64,000 nucleotides of DNA from Pseudomonas sp. UBA2684 (GTDB lineage Bacteria > Pseudomonadota > Gammaproteobacteria > Pseudomonadales > Pseudomonadaceae). Positions within the stretch are counted from its first letter, which is position 1, and every line of letters begins with the position of its first letter. The notes beneath the pieces were generated by a model that had not been told where the DNA came from, ran no database searches, and saw only the letters and a program-made list of their open reading frames with translations. Positions 55,995 through 63,795 of the stretch are shown here, in pieces. Where the stretch lies: assembly GCA_002354655.1 (NCBI GenBank), contig DELY01000003.1, positions 238,635 to 302,634 of the forward strand. The letters are read 5' to 3'. The position numbers and the translations under genes are program-made.

Positions 55995-56888
55995 CTAAAA
56001 CCGTAAATGGTAACCCTGCAATAAGCCGTCCCAAGCCTCGAACCATTCCTCCCGTCTCGGCGGTCGCCGATAAGGGTCGATCCCCTGCCACGCCTCCAGC
56101 GGCGTCCGGCCACCCAGGTTCTGGTGCGGACGCACGGCGTTGTACCAGAAGGCGAACTGGCTCAGCGCGCTGTACAGCTGGGCGCGGTCGAGCAGCCGCC
56201 AGCGATCCAGCTTGCCTTTCAAGGTGCCGAACAGACGCTCGATCCGGCTGTTCTGCCAGGGGCAGCCAGGATCGCTGAGCTGCTGGCGAATCCCGGCCAG
56301 GCGCAGCACTGTGCTGAACAGCCTACCGGTAAACACCCGCTCGTTATCGCTGCGCAACGCCTGGGGTTTGCCGAAGCGGCCAATGGCCAGAAACAGGTAG
56401 CCGAGCAGCGTCCAGGCGGACTTGTTGGGCACGGCGGTGAGGGTCAGCAGCTGGCGGCTGCCGTGATCGATCAGGCCGAGGATGGGATGTTGCTGGCCGT
56501 GGACATCCTGTTTACCGGTCAAATCCAGCCCCCACACCTTGTTCGATTCGCCAAGCCCCGGTCGGTACTGGCGAATCTTGCGGCGCAGACATTCGATTTC
56601 GTAGCGCCGCCCTCGCAAGGTATAGGCTACATAGGACTTGCTGACGGTCAGCTGTTTCTTCGCCGCGAAGCGCCGGTTGAAGGTGTCGGCGACTCGCCGA
56701 CAGCCCGCTTGCGGCATCAGCGCCTTGAGTCGAACCAACTCATCGACCATCCAGGTGGGTTTGCGCGGTTGGCGCATCGGTTGGTCGGGGTGCGTTCGCT
56801 TCCAGCCATGCCGACTGGGGCGCGGACGCCGGCTGGGGAACAGCCAGCGCAGCAGCATCCGGCACAGCTGCAGAATCCATTGCGGCAT
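55995..56888 (-). CDS. DDE (integrase-core) transposase
   Basis: A 297-residue transposase with an N-terminal helix-turn-helix-like region (MPQAGCRRVADTFNRRFAAK) and an rve catalytic core. Catalytic residues are visible: Asp in VWGLDLTGKQD, Asp in ALRSDNERVFTG and Glu in CPWQNSRIERLFGTLKGK. The C-terminus YNAVRPHQNLGGRTPLEAW is typical of IS3/IS481-like enzymes. Its start and stop are intact. I could not find clear terminal inverted repeats around it, so the element ends are uncertain. It lies just behind the cdiBAI locus and has a broken relative at 61465-62132. Confidence 0.85.
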   Translation of the reverse strand: MPQWILQLCRMLLRWLFPSRRPRPSRHGWKRTHPDQPMRQPRKPTWMVDELVRLKALMPQAGCRRVADTFNRRFAAKKQLTVSKSYVAYTLRGRRYEIECLRRKIRQYRPGLGESNKVWGLDLTGKQDVHGQQHPILGLIDHGSRQLLTLTAVPNKSAWTLLGYLFLAIGRFGKPQALRSDNERVFTGRLFSTVLRLAGIRQQLSDPGCPWQNSRIERLFGTLKGKLDRWRLLDRAQLYSALSQFAFWYNAVRPHQNLGGRTPLEAWQGIDPYRRPPRREEWFEAWDGLLQGYHLRF

Positions 56889-57014
56889 GGTTTTGCTCGG
56901 TGTTTATCGGGGCGGGCATTCTTGCCTCCCGCTCGCGGTAAAGACGGGCTGCCCTCGGCCCCCGTTCTGCGGAGCCGAGGTGCGTTCATGCATGACGTTT
57001 GCGCGAGTCTCGGA

Positions 57015-57275
57015 TCATGGGTGTCGTTGCGACTCCATATACAGGCGCAACAGTTTGTTGATGCGGGTCTGATAGCCCTGGCCTTGCCCTTTGAACCACT
57101 CCAGCACATCGGCGTCGAGGCGCAGTGTCACCGGTTGCTTAACGACCTGACGTAACTCGGCACGGGCAAAGAACTCGTCGCCCAGCTCCGGAATGTCGCT
57201 GGTGTCGATCTCGTCGTCGGTCAGACTTTCCAGCCGTTTCCAGTCAGTTTTCGTTTTAGCCGATACGTTGCTCAT
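57015..57275 (-). CDS. brnA: BrnA antitoxin
   Basis: An 86-residue antitoxin and DNA-binding repressor. The C-terminal ribbon-helix-helix (KQPVTLRLDADVLEWFKGQG, then YQTRINKLLRLYME) is the BrnA signature. It overlaps the 3' end of brnT by 20 bp, the normal toxin-first order of this system. It likely binds the palindrome upstream of brnT to repress the operon. Confidence 0.92.
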   Translation of the reverse strand: MSNVSAKTKTDWKRLESLTDDEIDTSDIPELGDEFFARAELRQVVKQPVTLRLDADVLEWFKGQGQGYQTRINKLLRLYMESQRHP

Positions 57276-57531
57276 AGTGTTGTACCTCGCGTCGGGTCGC
57301 TTTTCGGGCGCTGATGATGCGGATCACATCGCCCCTTCGTTCCGTATAAACCACCACGCCCAGCAGTGCTGTTATCCAGCCCAGGGCGATCCAGCGCTCT
57401 TCGCCGTAACCTTCGCGCTCATCCGGCAAGGCCAGTAGAGGGTGGTTGAAAATGTCCACGGCATCGTTGAAGTCGATGCCATGCTTCTGGATGTTGATAC
57501 GGTTTTTAGCCTCATCCCACTCAAAGCGCAT
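57256..57531 (-). CDS. brnT: BrnT ribonuclease toxin
   Basis: A 91-residue toxin of the RelE-like BrnT family, which degrades RNA and stops translation. Hallmarks: EWDEAKNRINIQKHGIDFND at the start, ERWIALGWITALLGVVVYTE in the middle and DVIRIISARKATRREVQHYE at the end with the catalytic Arg/His residues. It is followed by brnA with a 20-bp overlap. It is inserted between the transposase and the shortened cdiA, where it may stabilise the region. Confidence 0.93.
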   Translation of the reverse strand: MRFEWDEAKNRINIQKHGIDFNDAVDIFNHPLLALPDEREGYGEERWIALGWITALLGVVVYTERRGDVIRIISARKATRREVQHYEQRIG

Positions 57532-57546
57532 GCTGCATCCCGTATT

Positions 57547-57563
57547 TACATATGTACGTACAT
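57547..57563. promoter_or_regulatory. Operator-like overlapping palindromes of brnTA
   Basis: TACATATGTA and ATGTACGTACAT are two perfect palindromes that share half-sites, 16-32 bp upstream of the brnT ATG, overlapping TATGTA, a possible -10 box on the minus strand. BrnA is a known autorepressor, so this is the likely site. Confidence 0.55.
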
Positions 57564-57741
57564 TGTGCGCCAGTGGCTACAGCCTCATCCACCTTTTCCC
57601 TCACCCGCGAGGGATTTTTGTCTGCGCCAGAGTGTGATGCTTCTCTCGTTGTGTCGCGAGGGTTGGCATTGGGCTCTGTGGTTTAATCCGTGTCTGCGCC
57701 GCTGCGTTTCTCCTTTCCCCTTGGTTTTTGATTGCGCTCAC

Positions 57742-60057
57742 ATGGACGTTCGCAGCCCGTTTTTCCAGAACATCGCCACGGTGCTGATCGGTATTTTGTT
57801 CCTCAACCCGATCGTCACCGCCACCGCTGAGCTAGCGGCGAGTTCGGCCGGCCGCAGCATCGCCCTCAGTGCAGCGGGTGACGTGGTGCTGGCCTCGGCG
57901 GCCAACGAGGATCACTTCTACGCCAAGAGCAAGAAGGTCACCCGCCAGCAAGATCGTATCGACCAGCAGGCCAGCGAAATTCGGGCCGGTGGCGATGTAT
58001 TGATCGGCGCCGACCACAACCTGGCGCTGATCGCCAGCCAGGTCGAGGCGGGCGGCGAAGCCTACCTGGTGGCGGGCGAGCAACTGGCCCTGCTCAGCGC
58101 CGAGGATTACGACTACAGCCTTTACGAGAAGAAGAGCAAGGGCAGTTGGGGCCGCAAGAGCTTCAAGCGTGACGAAACCACCCAAGTCACTAACGTCGGC
58201 AGCCAAATCACCACGGGCGGCGACCTGACCCTGCTCAGCGGCGGCGACCAAACCTACCAGGCGGCCAAGCTGGACAGCGGCGCCGATCTGACCTTGGAGA
58301 GCGGCGGCGCGATCGCCTTCGAAGCGGTCAAGGACCTCGAACAGGAGAGTCACGAGAAGAGTAAGAACAGCTGGGCCTGGAACTCGATGAGTGGCAAGGG
58401 CCACACCGACGAGACCGTCGTCCAGAGCCAGCTGATCGCCCAGGGCGAGCTCGCCATCAAGGCCGCCGAAGGCCTGCAGATCGATATCAAGCAGATCGAC
58501 CAGAAGTCAGTCAGTCAGACCATCGATGCGATGGTCCAGGCCGACCCGCAGTTGGCTTGGTTGAAACAGGCCGAGCAGCGCGGCGATGTCGATTGGCGGC
58601 GGGTGCAGGAGGTGCATGAGTCGTTCAAGTACAGCCATTCCAGCCTTGGGCCGGCGGCGCAGCTGATCATTGCCATTGCCTTATCGATGGTCATGGGGCC
58701 GGTGATGATGGGCATGAACTCAGTGGGCCAAGCAGTGACTGTTAGTGTGGCCACCAACGCGACCGTCAGTACCATCAACAATCGCGGCGATTTGGGGGCG
58801 GTAGTCAAGGACGTCACCTCCTCGGATGCCATCAAGGGCTACGTGGTGGCCGCCGCAACGGCGGGGGTTGGTGACTCGCTCGGCTACAAACCGACAGAGC
58901 TCGGTTTTAACGCTGAGAGCATAAAAACTGTCGCGGTTAAAACAGTGGCTGACTCGCTGATAGAAACCGCCGTGTACGGCGGCAGTTTCAAAGACAACCT
59001 GGCCGATGCAGCGGTGGGTAATGCCGTGAGTATCGGCGGGGCGCTCGGAGCCAACGAGATCGGCAATCAGTTCACAAATAGCAGCCTGCCGAAGATTGCC
59101 ATGCACGCCGCGCTGGGTGGCCTGCTGGCCGAGGCGATGGGCGGCGACTTCCGCACCGGCGCCTTGGCCGTCGGGGCCAACGAAGCCCTGGTGGAGTTGC
59201 TCGGCGACAAGCTATTGCCGGCAGGTAAGGACCAGAACAGCCCGGAATATAAGCAGGGCGCAAAGAACCTACTGGCGGCCTCGCAAATCATTGGTGTGCT
59301 GGCGGCGGTGGTGGCTGAGGGCGATGCCGAAGCAGGCGCGGCGGTTGCGGCGAATGCGACGGCGAATAACTACTTGTTGCATCGCGAAGAGACCGCGGCA
59401 GCGGTAGATCAGGTAATGGAGCGGTGTCAGCTAAGTCCGGCTTGTACGGAGCAATTCTCGAAGCTGGATTCGCAAGAGGTGATGAACGCTTTCGAGGTGA
59501 TAGCGGCTAAGGACGGGAAGGCGCTGGCGGAGATAAACCCAGATGCACGGCTGTTTGCTGCGCAGATGTTGGATGAGGATGTATCGCTGGCAGGGCGAAT
59601 TTTTATTCCGGAAACGGGCACGGAGAAGGCGCTAGACGCGGCCAAGACTACAGCAGAGTGGGCGGGTACTCTGGCGGGACTTGGTGGAGCCGCTGTCGCC
59701 GTAAAGAGTGGAATAAAGGCGTTCGCTGGGGTGTTTGCGCGAAGTAGTGTAAAAGAAATAGATAATTCGGTTATAGGGAAGCCGAGAGTCGGGAGCGCAA
59801 ATAAACTCCCTGATGGTCAGCATGGATTCAATAACATCATTGATAACTATGCAGGTGATGCCGCTAAATTTGAAATACCAACCAAGGGTGCTGGCGGCAA
59901 GGTCGTTAGGGTATCCGAATTAAGACAAATAGAGGGCAGCAATAACGGAGTTGATGGGGTTTTTGAGTGGATTATTGATCAAGGAGATGTAACTCATCGG
60001 CGTTTTATCCCTGATGGTAAAGTCACTGGATTGCCTAACCAAATTCCGAAGAAGTAG
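57742..60057 (+). CDS. Shortened CdiA: signal peptide joined in frame to pre-toxin and toxin domains
   Basis: A 771-residue protein. Residues 1-32 (MDVRSPFFQNIATVLIGILF...) match the CdiA signal region at 41564. From about residue 37 (GRSIALSAAGDVVLASAANE) it aligns with CdiA from about residue 3,776 onward, with no stop or frameshift. TPS, FHA-1, middle and most FHA-2 regions, about 3,740 residues, are absent. It keeps FHA-2-like repeats, DUF637 and a pre-toxin end of another class: NNYL at 542-545. The last ~225 residues form a different toxin tip, ending ELRQIEGSNNGVDGVFEWII and THRRFIPDGKVTG, reminiscent of nuclease-type polymorphic toxins. Without a TPS domain it should not use CdiB. No strong ribosome site is seen before the ATG. 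Confidence 0.8.
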   Translation: MDVRSPFFQNIATVLIGILFLNPIVTATAELAASSAGRSIALSAAGDVVLASAANEDHFYAKSKKVTRQQDRIDQQASEIRAGGDVLIGADHNLALIASQVEAGGEAYLVAGEQLALLSAEDYDYSLYEKKSKGSWGRKSFKRDETTQVTNVGSQITTGGDLTLLSGGDQTYQAAKLDSGADLTLESGGAIAFEAVKDLEQESHEKSKNSWAWNSMSGKGHTDETVVQSQLIAQGELAIKAAEGLQIDIKQIDQKSVSQTIDAMVQADPQLAWLKQAEQRGDVDWRRVQEVHESFKYSHSSLGPAAQLIIAIALSMVMGPVMMGMNSVGQAVTVSVATNATVSTINNRGDLGAVVKDVTSSDAIKGYVVAAATAGVGDSLGYKPTELGFNAESIKTVAVKTVADSLIETAVYGGSFKDNLADAAVGNAVSIGGALGANEIGNQFTNSSLPKIAMHAALGGLLAEAMGGDFRTGALAVGANEALVELLGDKLLPAGKDQNSPEYKQGAKNLLAASQIIGVLAAVVAEGDAEAGAAVAANATANNYLLHREETAAAVDQVMERCQLSPACTEQFSKLDSQEVMNAFEVIAAKDGKALAEINPDARLFAAQMLDEDVSLAGRIFIPETGTEKALDAAKTTAEWAGTLAGLGGAAVAVKSGIKAFAGVFARSSVKEIDNSVIGKPRVGSANKLPDGQHGFNNIIDNYAGDAAKFEIPTKGAGGKVVRVSELRQIEGSNNGVDGVFEWIIDQGDVTHRRFIPDGKVTGLPNQIPKK

Positions 60058-60068
60058 GGGGGAAGATA

Positions 60069-60518
60069 ATGTCTCCGTTTAAGATATTGATTGATTTAGG
60101 TTTGATGTGCTGGTCGGTCATTTTTCTGGGCTTTAGAAAGGGCTGGGTAAAACGCAAGGATGTCTTTGAATATGCTGTCAGTCTCCTTGTGAGCGGTAAC
60201 GAAAGTGAGGATGTTGCTGTTATTGCGGGAGGGGAATATCTAAGTGATGATGAACTTCTTAGTCTTGTATCAAAACAGATAGAAAAGTCAGATTATGTCG
60301 CTGATCTGGATAAGTGGCGTTTAGCTTTTCTCCTTTGTATTGATGGGTCCGATGACTGCGAGCAAGATAAAATAAATAGACTTCAGGAAGTTTACGCGGA
60401 CTTCGGCTATCCAGAAGATATGGTTTCATGTAGCGTATATTCTCAAGATGATGTTTGTCCGCTTGTGGCTATGAAGCAAGTTGTGAAGGAGTTGCAGGGA
60501 AAGTTTTTGCTTCGGTAG
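60069..60518 (+). CDS. Candidate immunity protein for the shortened CdiA toxin
   Basis: A 149-residue acidic protein, 11 bp after the shortened cdiA, with GGGGGGAAG before the ATG. The sequence MSPFKILIDLGLMCWSVIFL, then FRKGWVKRKDVFEYAVSLL, resembles the DUF2247 family found among immunity genes, but this is tentative. It is mostly helical, probably cytoplasmic (the hydrophobic start is not a clean signal peptide), and encoded by AT-rich DNA. Cytoplasmic immunity fits a nuclease toxin. Role inferred from position. Confidence 0.6.
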   Translation: MSPFKILIDLGLMCWSVIFLGFRKGWVKRKDVFEYAVSLLVSGNESEDVAVIAGGEYLSDDELLSLVSKQIEKSDYVADLDKWRLAFLLCIDGSDDCEQDKINRLQEVYADFGYPEDMVSCSVYSQDDVCPLVAMKQVVKELQGKFLLR

Positions 60519-60536
60519 TTAAATGGTGCAAAATAG

Positions 60537-60884
60537 ACAGTAACTGTTGCAAGTGAGGCGACAAGTCTTAATGCCCAAGCCGCTCTGAGGGTTAAGCTCT
60601 CTGGTTTGCAAAAAGCTCAGCAAACCGCGGCTGTTACAAAAGCTTTACCAGATGGACGTGTGCGTTATTACACGCAGGAAGTACCAGCTCGAACTGAGGG
60701 GGGTACGCGCAGCGCATCATTTGTGACAGAGCATAACCCTCAAACCGGCCAAACCAGGCAGTGGATGGAAAGTTATGGCCAGTCTGGGAGTGTGATTCGT
60801 GTTCACCCGAAAAATATTAATGGGCAGCCAGTGAGCGCTCAGCATTACCCTCCAACTGGGGCAGAATTGGAGAGCTGGAAATGA
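60537..60884 (+). pseudogene. Orphan CdiA toxin tip without start codon
   Basis: An open frame of 115 residues that follows a TAG at 60534 and has no good start codon (only CTG/TTG, e.g. 60606). It contains LNAQAALRVKLSGLQKAQQT, then DGRVRYYTQEVPARTEGG, FVTEHNPQTGQTRQWMESYG, VIRVHPKNINGQPVSAQHYP and PTGAELESWK, a conserved C-terminal toxin type that I recall from the ends of Pseudomonas haemagglutinin-like proteins. The ATGA overlap with the next gene is kept. It is a displaced CdiA-CT cassette, usable only after recombination into cdiA. Confidence 0.75.
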
Positions 60885-61114
60885 CGTATTCGGCGAAAGA
60901 TATGGCTGCGGAACTCGAGAGAGAAACTGTTGGCGGCTATGATATTTCTAAAATATCAAGAGCTGCCTTCAGGATTTATCAAGATCATGGTCTTGAGATA
61001 TCTGAAAATATGGATCGTAAACTGCTGGCTCTGATGGCAATGGACGAGGGGGCTGAGTTTGAAATGACTGAGGCTGAATTTGTAGAAATTATTGCTGAAA
61101 TTAAAGCTATGTAG
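60881..61114 (+). CDS. Immunity protein of the orphan toxin tip
   Basis: A 77-residue, acidic, helical protein (MTYSAKDMAAELERETVGGY...) starting in the ATGA overlap with the orphan toxin frame. Small acidic proteins of this kind are typical partners of nuclease tips. It appears intact. With the toxin lacking a start, the gene may still be expressed and protect against neighbours carrying that toxin. Role inferred from position. Confidence 0.65.
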   Translation: MTYSAKDMAAELERETVGGYDISKISRAAFRIYQDHGLEISENMDRKLLALMAMDEGAEFEMTEAEFVEIIAEIKAM

Positions 61115-61117
61115 CAC

Positions 61118-61147
61118 GTAGGATGGGTTGAGCTTGCAATACCCATC
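61118..61147. repeat. Short palindromic repeat
   Basis: GTAGGATGGGTTGAGC...ACCCATC, the same type as 23781-23873, directly after the third immunity gene. Confidence 0.5.
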
Positions 61148-61237
61148 AATATGAGAAAGCACAAGCACAAGAACGTGGATTTAATTAGCCCCCTCCTCTC
61201 TTTAAAAATATAGACCTTGAATGTCGGCAACTTCACT

Positions 61238-61464
61238 GTCCCGTCCAACTGTCCAATAAGCCTTCCCCGCTTTCTCGGCGGGGAATTTTCCTCTTCCAAA
61301 CCTGCCAGATTTCGAGTTTCAGCCCACCGTCGGCCGGTTTCCGAGCTGGACCGGATGGCGGTTTCCCCTGAAATTTCCCCTTTTTCCGCCAACGAGGCGA
61401 GTTTTGTCGTTCCGCCCGTGGACAGGTGCCTCGCCATCGCTAACCCCAGAATCGGCCGGTTGCG
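61238..61464. repeat. Second copy of the conserved transposase-flanking segment
   Basis: It starts CTGTCCCGTCCAACTGTCC and matches 55767-55994 over its full length, with scattered differences. It begins about 120 bp after the third immunity gene. The 350-bp stretch 61115-61464 holds this segment, the short palindrome and no gene. Confidence 0.7.
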
Positions 61465-62132
61465 CTAAAACCGTAAATGGTAACCCTGCAATAAGCCGTC
61501 CCAGGCCTCGAACCATTCCTCCCGCTTCGGCGCTTGCCGGTAAGGGTCAATTCCCTGCCAGGCTTCCAGCGGCGTCCGGCCACCCAGGTTCTGGTGCGGG
61601 CGCACGGCGTTGAATGGCCTGCGGCTTACCGTAACGGCCGATGGCCAGAAACAGGTAGCCGAGCAGCGTCCAGGCGGACTTGTTGGGCACGGCGGTGAGC
61701 GCCAGTAGCCGGCGGCTGCCGTGGTCGATGATGCCGAGGATGGCGTGCTGCTGGCCGTGGACATCCTGTTTACCGGTCAAGTCCAGCGCCCAAGTGTGGT
61801 TGGCCGGACCCGCCGTAGCTTTACGTCGTCTGATGCACCGCCGTGCTTCACTGCCGCTGGCGCAAGGTGTAAACCACATAGGATTTGCTCACGCTGACCT
61901 GGCGTTTTGCGGCGAAGCGCCGGTTGAAGCAGTCAGCGACCAGGCGGCAACCGGCCTGCGGCATCAGCGCCTTGAGGCGGATCAGTTCGTCGACCACCCG
62001 GAGTGGTTTTCGGGCCTGGCGAACCGGCGAGGCAGGACGGGTGCGCTGCCATCCCTGTGTGCTGGAGCGCGGATAGGGGGATGGCAATAGCCAGCGCAGC
62101 AACCACCAATACAACAGTATCCACCACGACAT
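61465..62132 (-). pseudogene. Broken copy of the DDE transposase
   Basis: Parts of the transposase at 55995-56888 can be read in different frames. N-terminal part: MPQAGCRLVADCFNRRFAAK. Middle: LDLTGKQDVHGQQHAILGII to YLFLAIGRYGKPQAI. C-terminal end: NAVRPHQNLGGRTPLEAWQG. About 215 bp around 61613, carrying the second Asp and the Glu of the catalytic triad, are deleted, and the segment near 61800-61860 is rearranged. It cannot be active. Confidence 0.88.
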
Positions 62133-62189
62133 GCACGTTTAGGGTTACCCGCCGCGGATAGCCTGCGCCTTATGCGCGGATCGCTGTAG

Positions 62190-62446
62190 CTAAGGGTATT
62201 CCTGGCGGGCGTGTAGGACGCGCAGCACGTCGATGCTGATAAATCACCAGATAGTTGGGATGCACGACACATTCGCGGGAGCCTGGCACGCGACCCGGCC
62301 GGAACAAGTAGGGGCAGATGTAAGACCCTCGACAGTCCTCAATATGGCGGCATGTAGCGCCTCGGCCGCGAGAGGGTTGCGCTGCTCGATGTAGTCGATG
62401 ATTTCCACCAAGTCGGTGGTGGCCTCGTCAGTCCAGCGAACGGTTT
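62190..62446 (-). pseudogene. ParE-type toxin remnant with two frameshifts
   Basis: Reading on the minus strand gives RWTDEATTDLVEIIDYIEQR and NPLAAEALHAAIL in one frame, then GRVPGSRECVVHPNYLVIYQ in a second, and IDVLRVLHARQEYP followed by TAG in a third. Together these spell a complete ParE/RelE-like toxin. At least two frameshifts break it. It lies directly behind, and overlaps, the antitoxin gene. Confidence 0.75.
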
Positions 62447-62628
62447 GCGCGAACCTTCCTGCGTTCTTCCAAGGCGGCCTGTACCTTCGCCATTGCTTCG
62501 TCGTGGGGGAGGCGGGGTTTGTTGCTGTTCATGGCTTCCAGCACTTTGGCACGGAACCAGCGGTCATAGCTGGCTGCTTGTTCTTCGGTCTCGAACTCAG
62601 AAACGATGGGGGGAAGCTGAGCGCTCAT
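62428..62628 (-). CDS. RelB/StbD-like antitoxin, partner lost
   Basis: A 66-residue protein (MSAQLPPIVSEFETEEQAAS...) with the antitoxin-like FETEEQAASYDRWFRAKVLE and PRLPHDEAMAKVQAALEER segments typical of small antitoxins paired with ParE toxins. GGAGG lies before the ATG at 62628. Its own frame is intact, but the ParE toxin downstream is frameshifted, so it is a solitary antitoxin. The 141 bp from 62629 to 62769 show no gene. Confidence 0.7.
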   Translation of the reverse strand: MSAQLPPIVSEFETEEQAASYDRWFRAKVLEAMNSNKPRLPHDEAMAKVQAALEERRKVRANRSLD

Positions 62629-62724
62629 GGCTGGCCTCCGGTTGGGATGTGGGTGGGTTTAACTCTTCCTAACGGTAGCGGCGAAGAGTCTGGTCTGAAA
62701 GGACAGGCCAGAAAGAGACCCTAA

Positions 62725-63023
<299 letters not shown>

Positions 63024-63114
63024 TTGCGTGTCCCCTGGTTCTTCTTTTGCGCTTATCTAGAGACGGCCGCGCTCTGGCAAGCGCGCCGTTTTTTCGGTGG
63101 AGGGTTCTGCGTTA

Positions 63115-63786
63115 TCAGCGGGTCGCCAGGTTCGCTTGTCGCTGCTCCGACAAGCGCGGACCGCCGAGGATGCCGTTAGGCTGCCCGGCGGTGAGCAGGC
63201 GCCGGCTGGTGATGCCTGCAACATCGTGTCCCCGGTCGTTGAGGGTGTTGATGATTTGGTTGACTGCGGCGGTGACCAGCATGCCAATAAGCCCGCCGCC
63301 GTGGTTCTGGTTTTCCGCTGTACTAGCTACCGCACTACCCTGCCAAAGGAGTTGACCGCTACGCAGGTCGACCAGTTTGGCTGTGGCCTCTACCGCGACT
63401 TCGCTGTTGATCACGGTGTAGCTGCTGCCGTATCGGGTGACATCAATGTAGAGGGCGGCATCCGCACCGAAGATTTCGCGCAGTTTAGCCGGAGGGGCCA
63501 TGTGCATCTCGTCTGCATTGGTCAAGCCATTCTGCTTGAACGTCTCGTCAACCAGAGCCACAGGCAGCACATAGTAGCCCGCTTCGGCTAGGGGGTAAGT
63601 CACCTGCGAGAGCATGCTGTAGGTTGCCTTGATATCCGGTGATTTGTTTACCGGCGGTAGCACCAGGATGGAGTTCGGTTTGTTTTGCTCAAATGCGGTG
63701 TAGTCGTAGGGCGTTGGGGTTGCACAGCCTGAAAGTAGGCCAATAAGCAGGAGTGGTAGCAGGGTCTTGATGGATATGTGGTGCAT
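63115..63786 (-). CDS. DUF799 (GNA1162-like) lipoprotein
   Basis: A 223-residue outer-membrane-type lipoprotein. Signal peptide with lipobox GLLSGC, then YDYTAFEQNKPNSILVLPP, VNKSPDIKATYSMLSQVTYP, VLPVALVDETFKQNGLTNAD and FGADAALYIDVTRYGSSYTV, matching the DUF799/GNA1162 family of putative assembly lipoproteins. GGAG precedes the ATG at 63786. It follows a DUF4810 gene by 9 bp. In Pseudomonas these two belong to an operon with a CsgG-like pore protein, which should lie just outside the window. Confidence 0.88.
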   Translation of the reverse strand: MHHISIKTLLPLLLIGLLSGCATPTPYDYTAFEQNKPNSILVLPPVNKSPDIKATYSMLSQVTYPLAEAGYYVLPVALVDETFKQNGLTNADEMHMAPPAKLREIFGADAALYIDVTRYGSSYTVINSEVAVEATAKLVDLRSGQLLWQGSAVASTAENQNHGGGLIGMLVTAAVNQIINTLNDRGHDVAGITSRRLLTAGQPNGILGGPRLSEQRQANLATR

Positions 63787-63795
63787 TGCAGTCTC

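Noticed and set aside
55706-56278. 190-codon plus-strand open frame behind cdiI
   Set aside because: It covers the conserved noncoding segment and runs antisense into the transposase; no ribosome site, and the similar segment at 61238 does not keep a matching gene.
63063-63098. GC hairpin followed by TTTTTT on the plus strand near the end of the DUF799 gene
   Set aside because: The T-run is on the plus strand, where only an IS remnant precedes it; for the minus-strand gene it is on the wrong side, so I do not call it a terminator.
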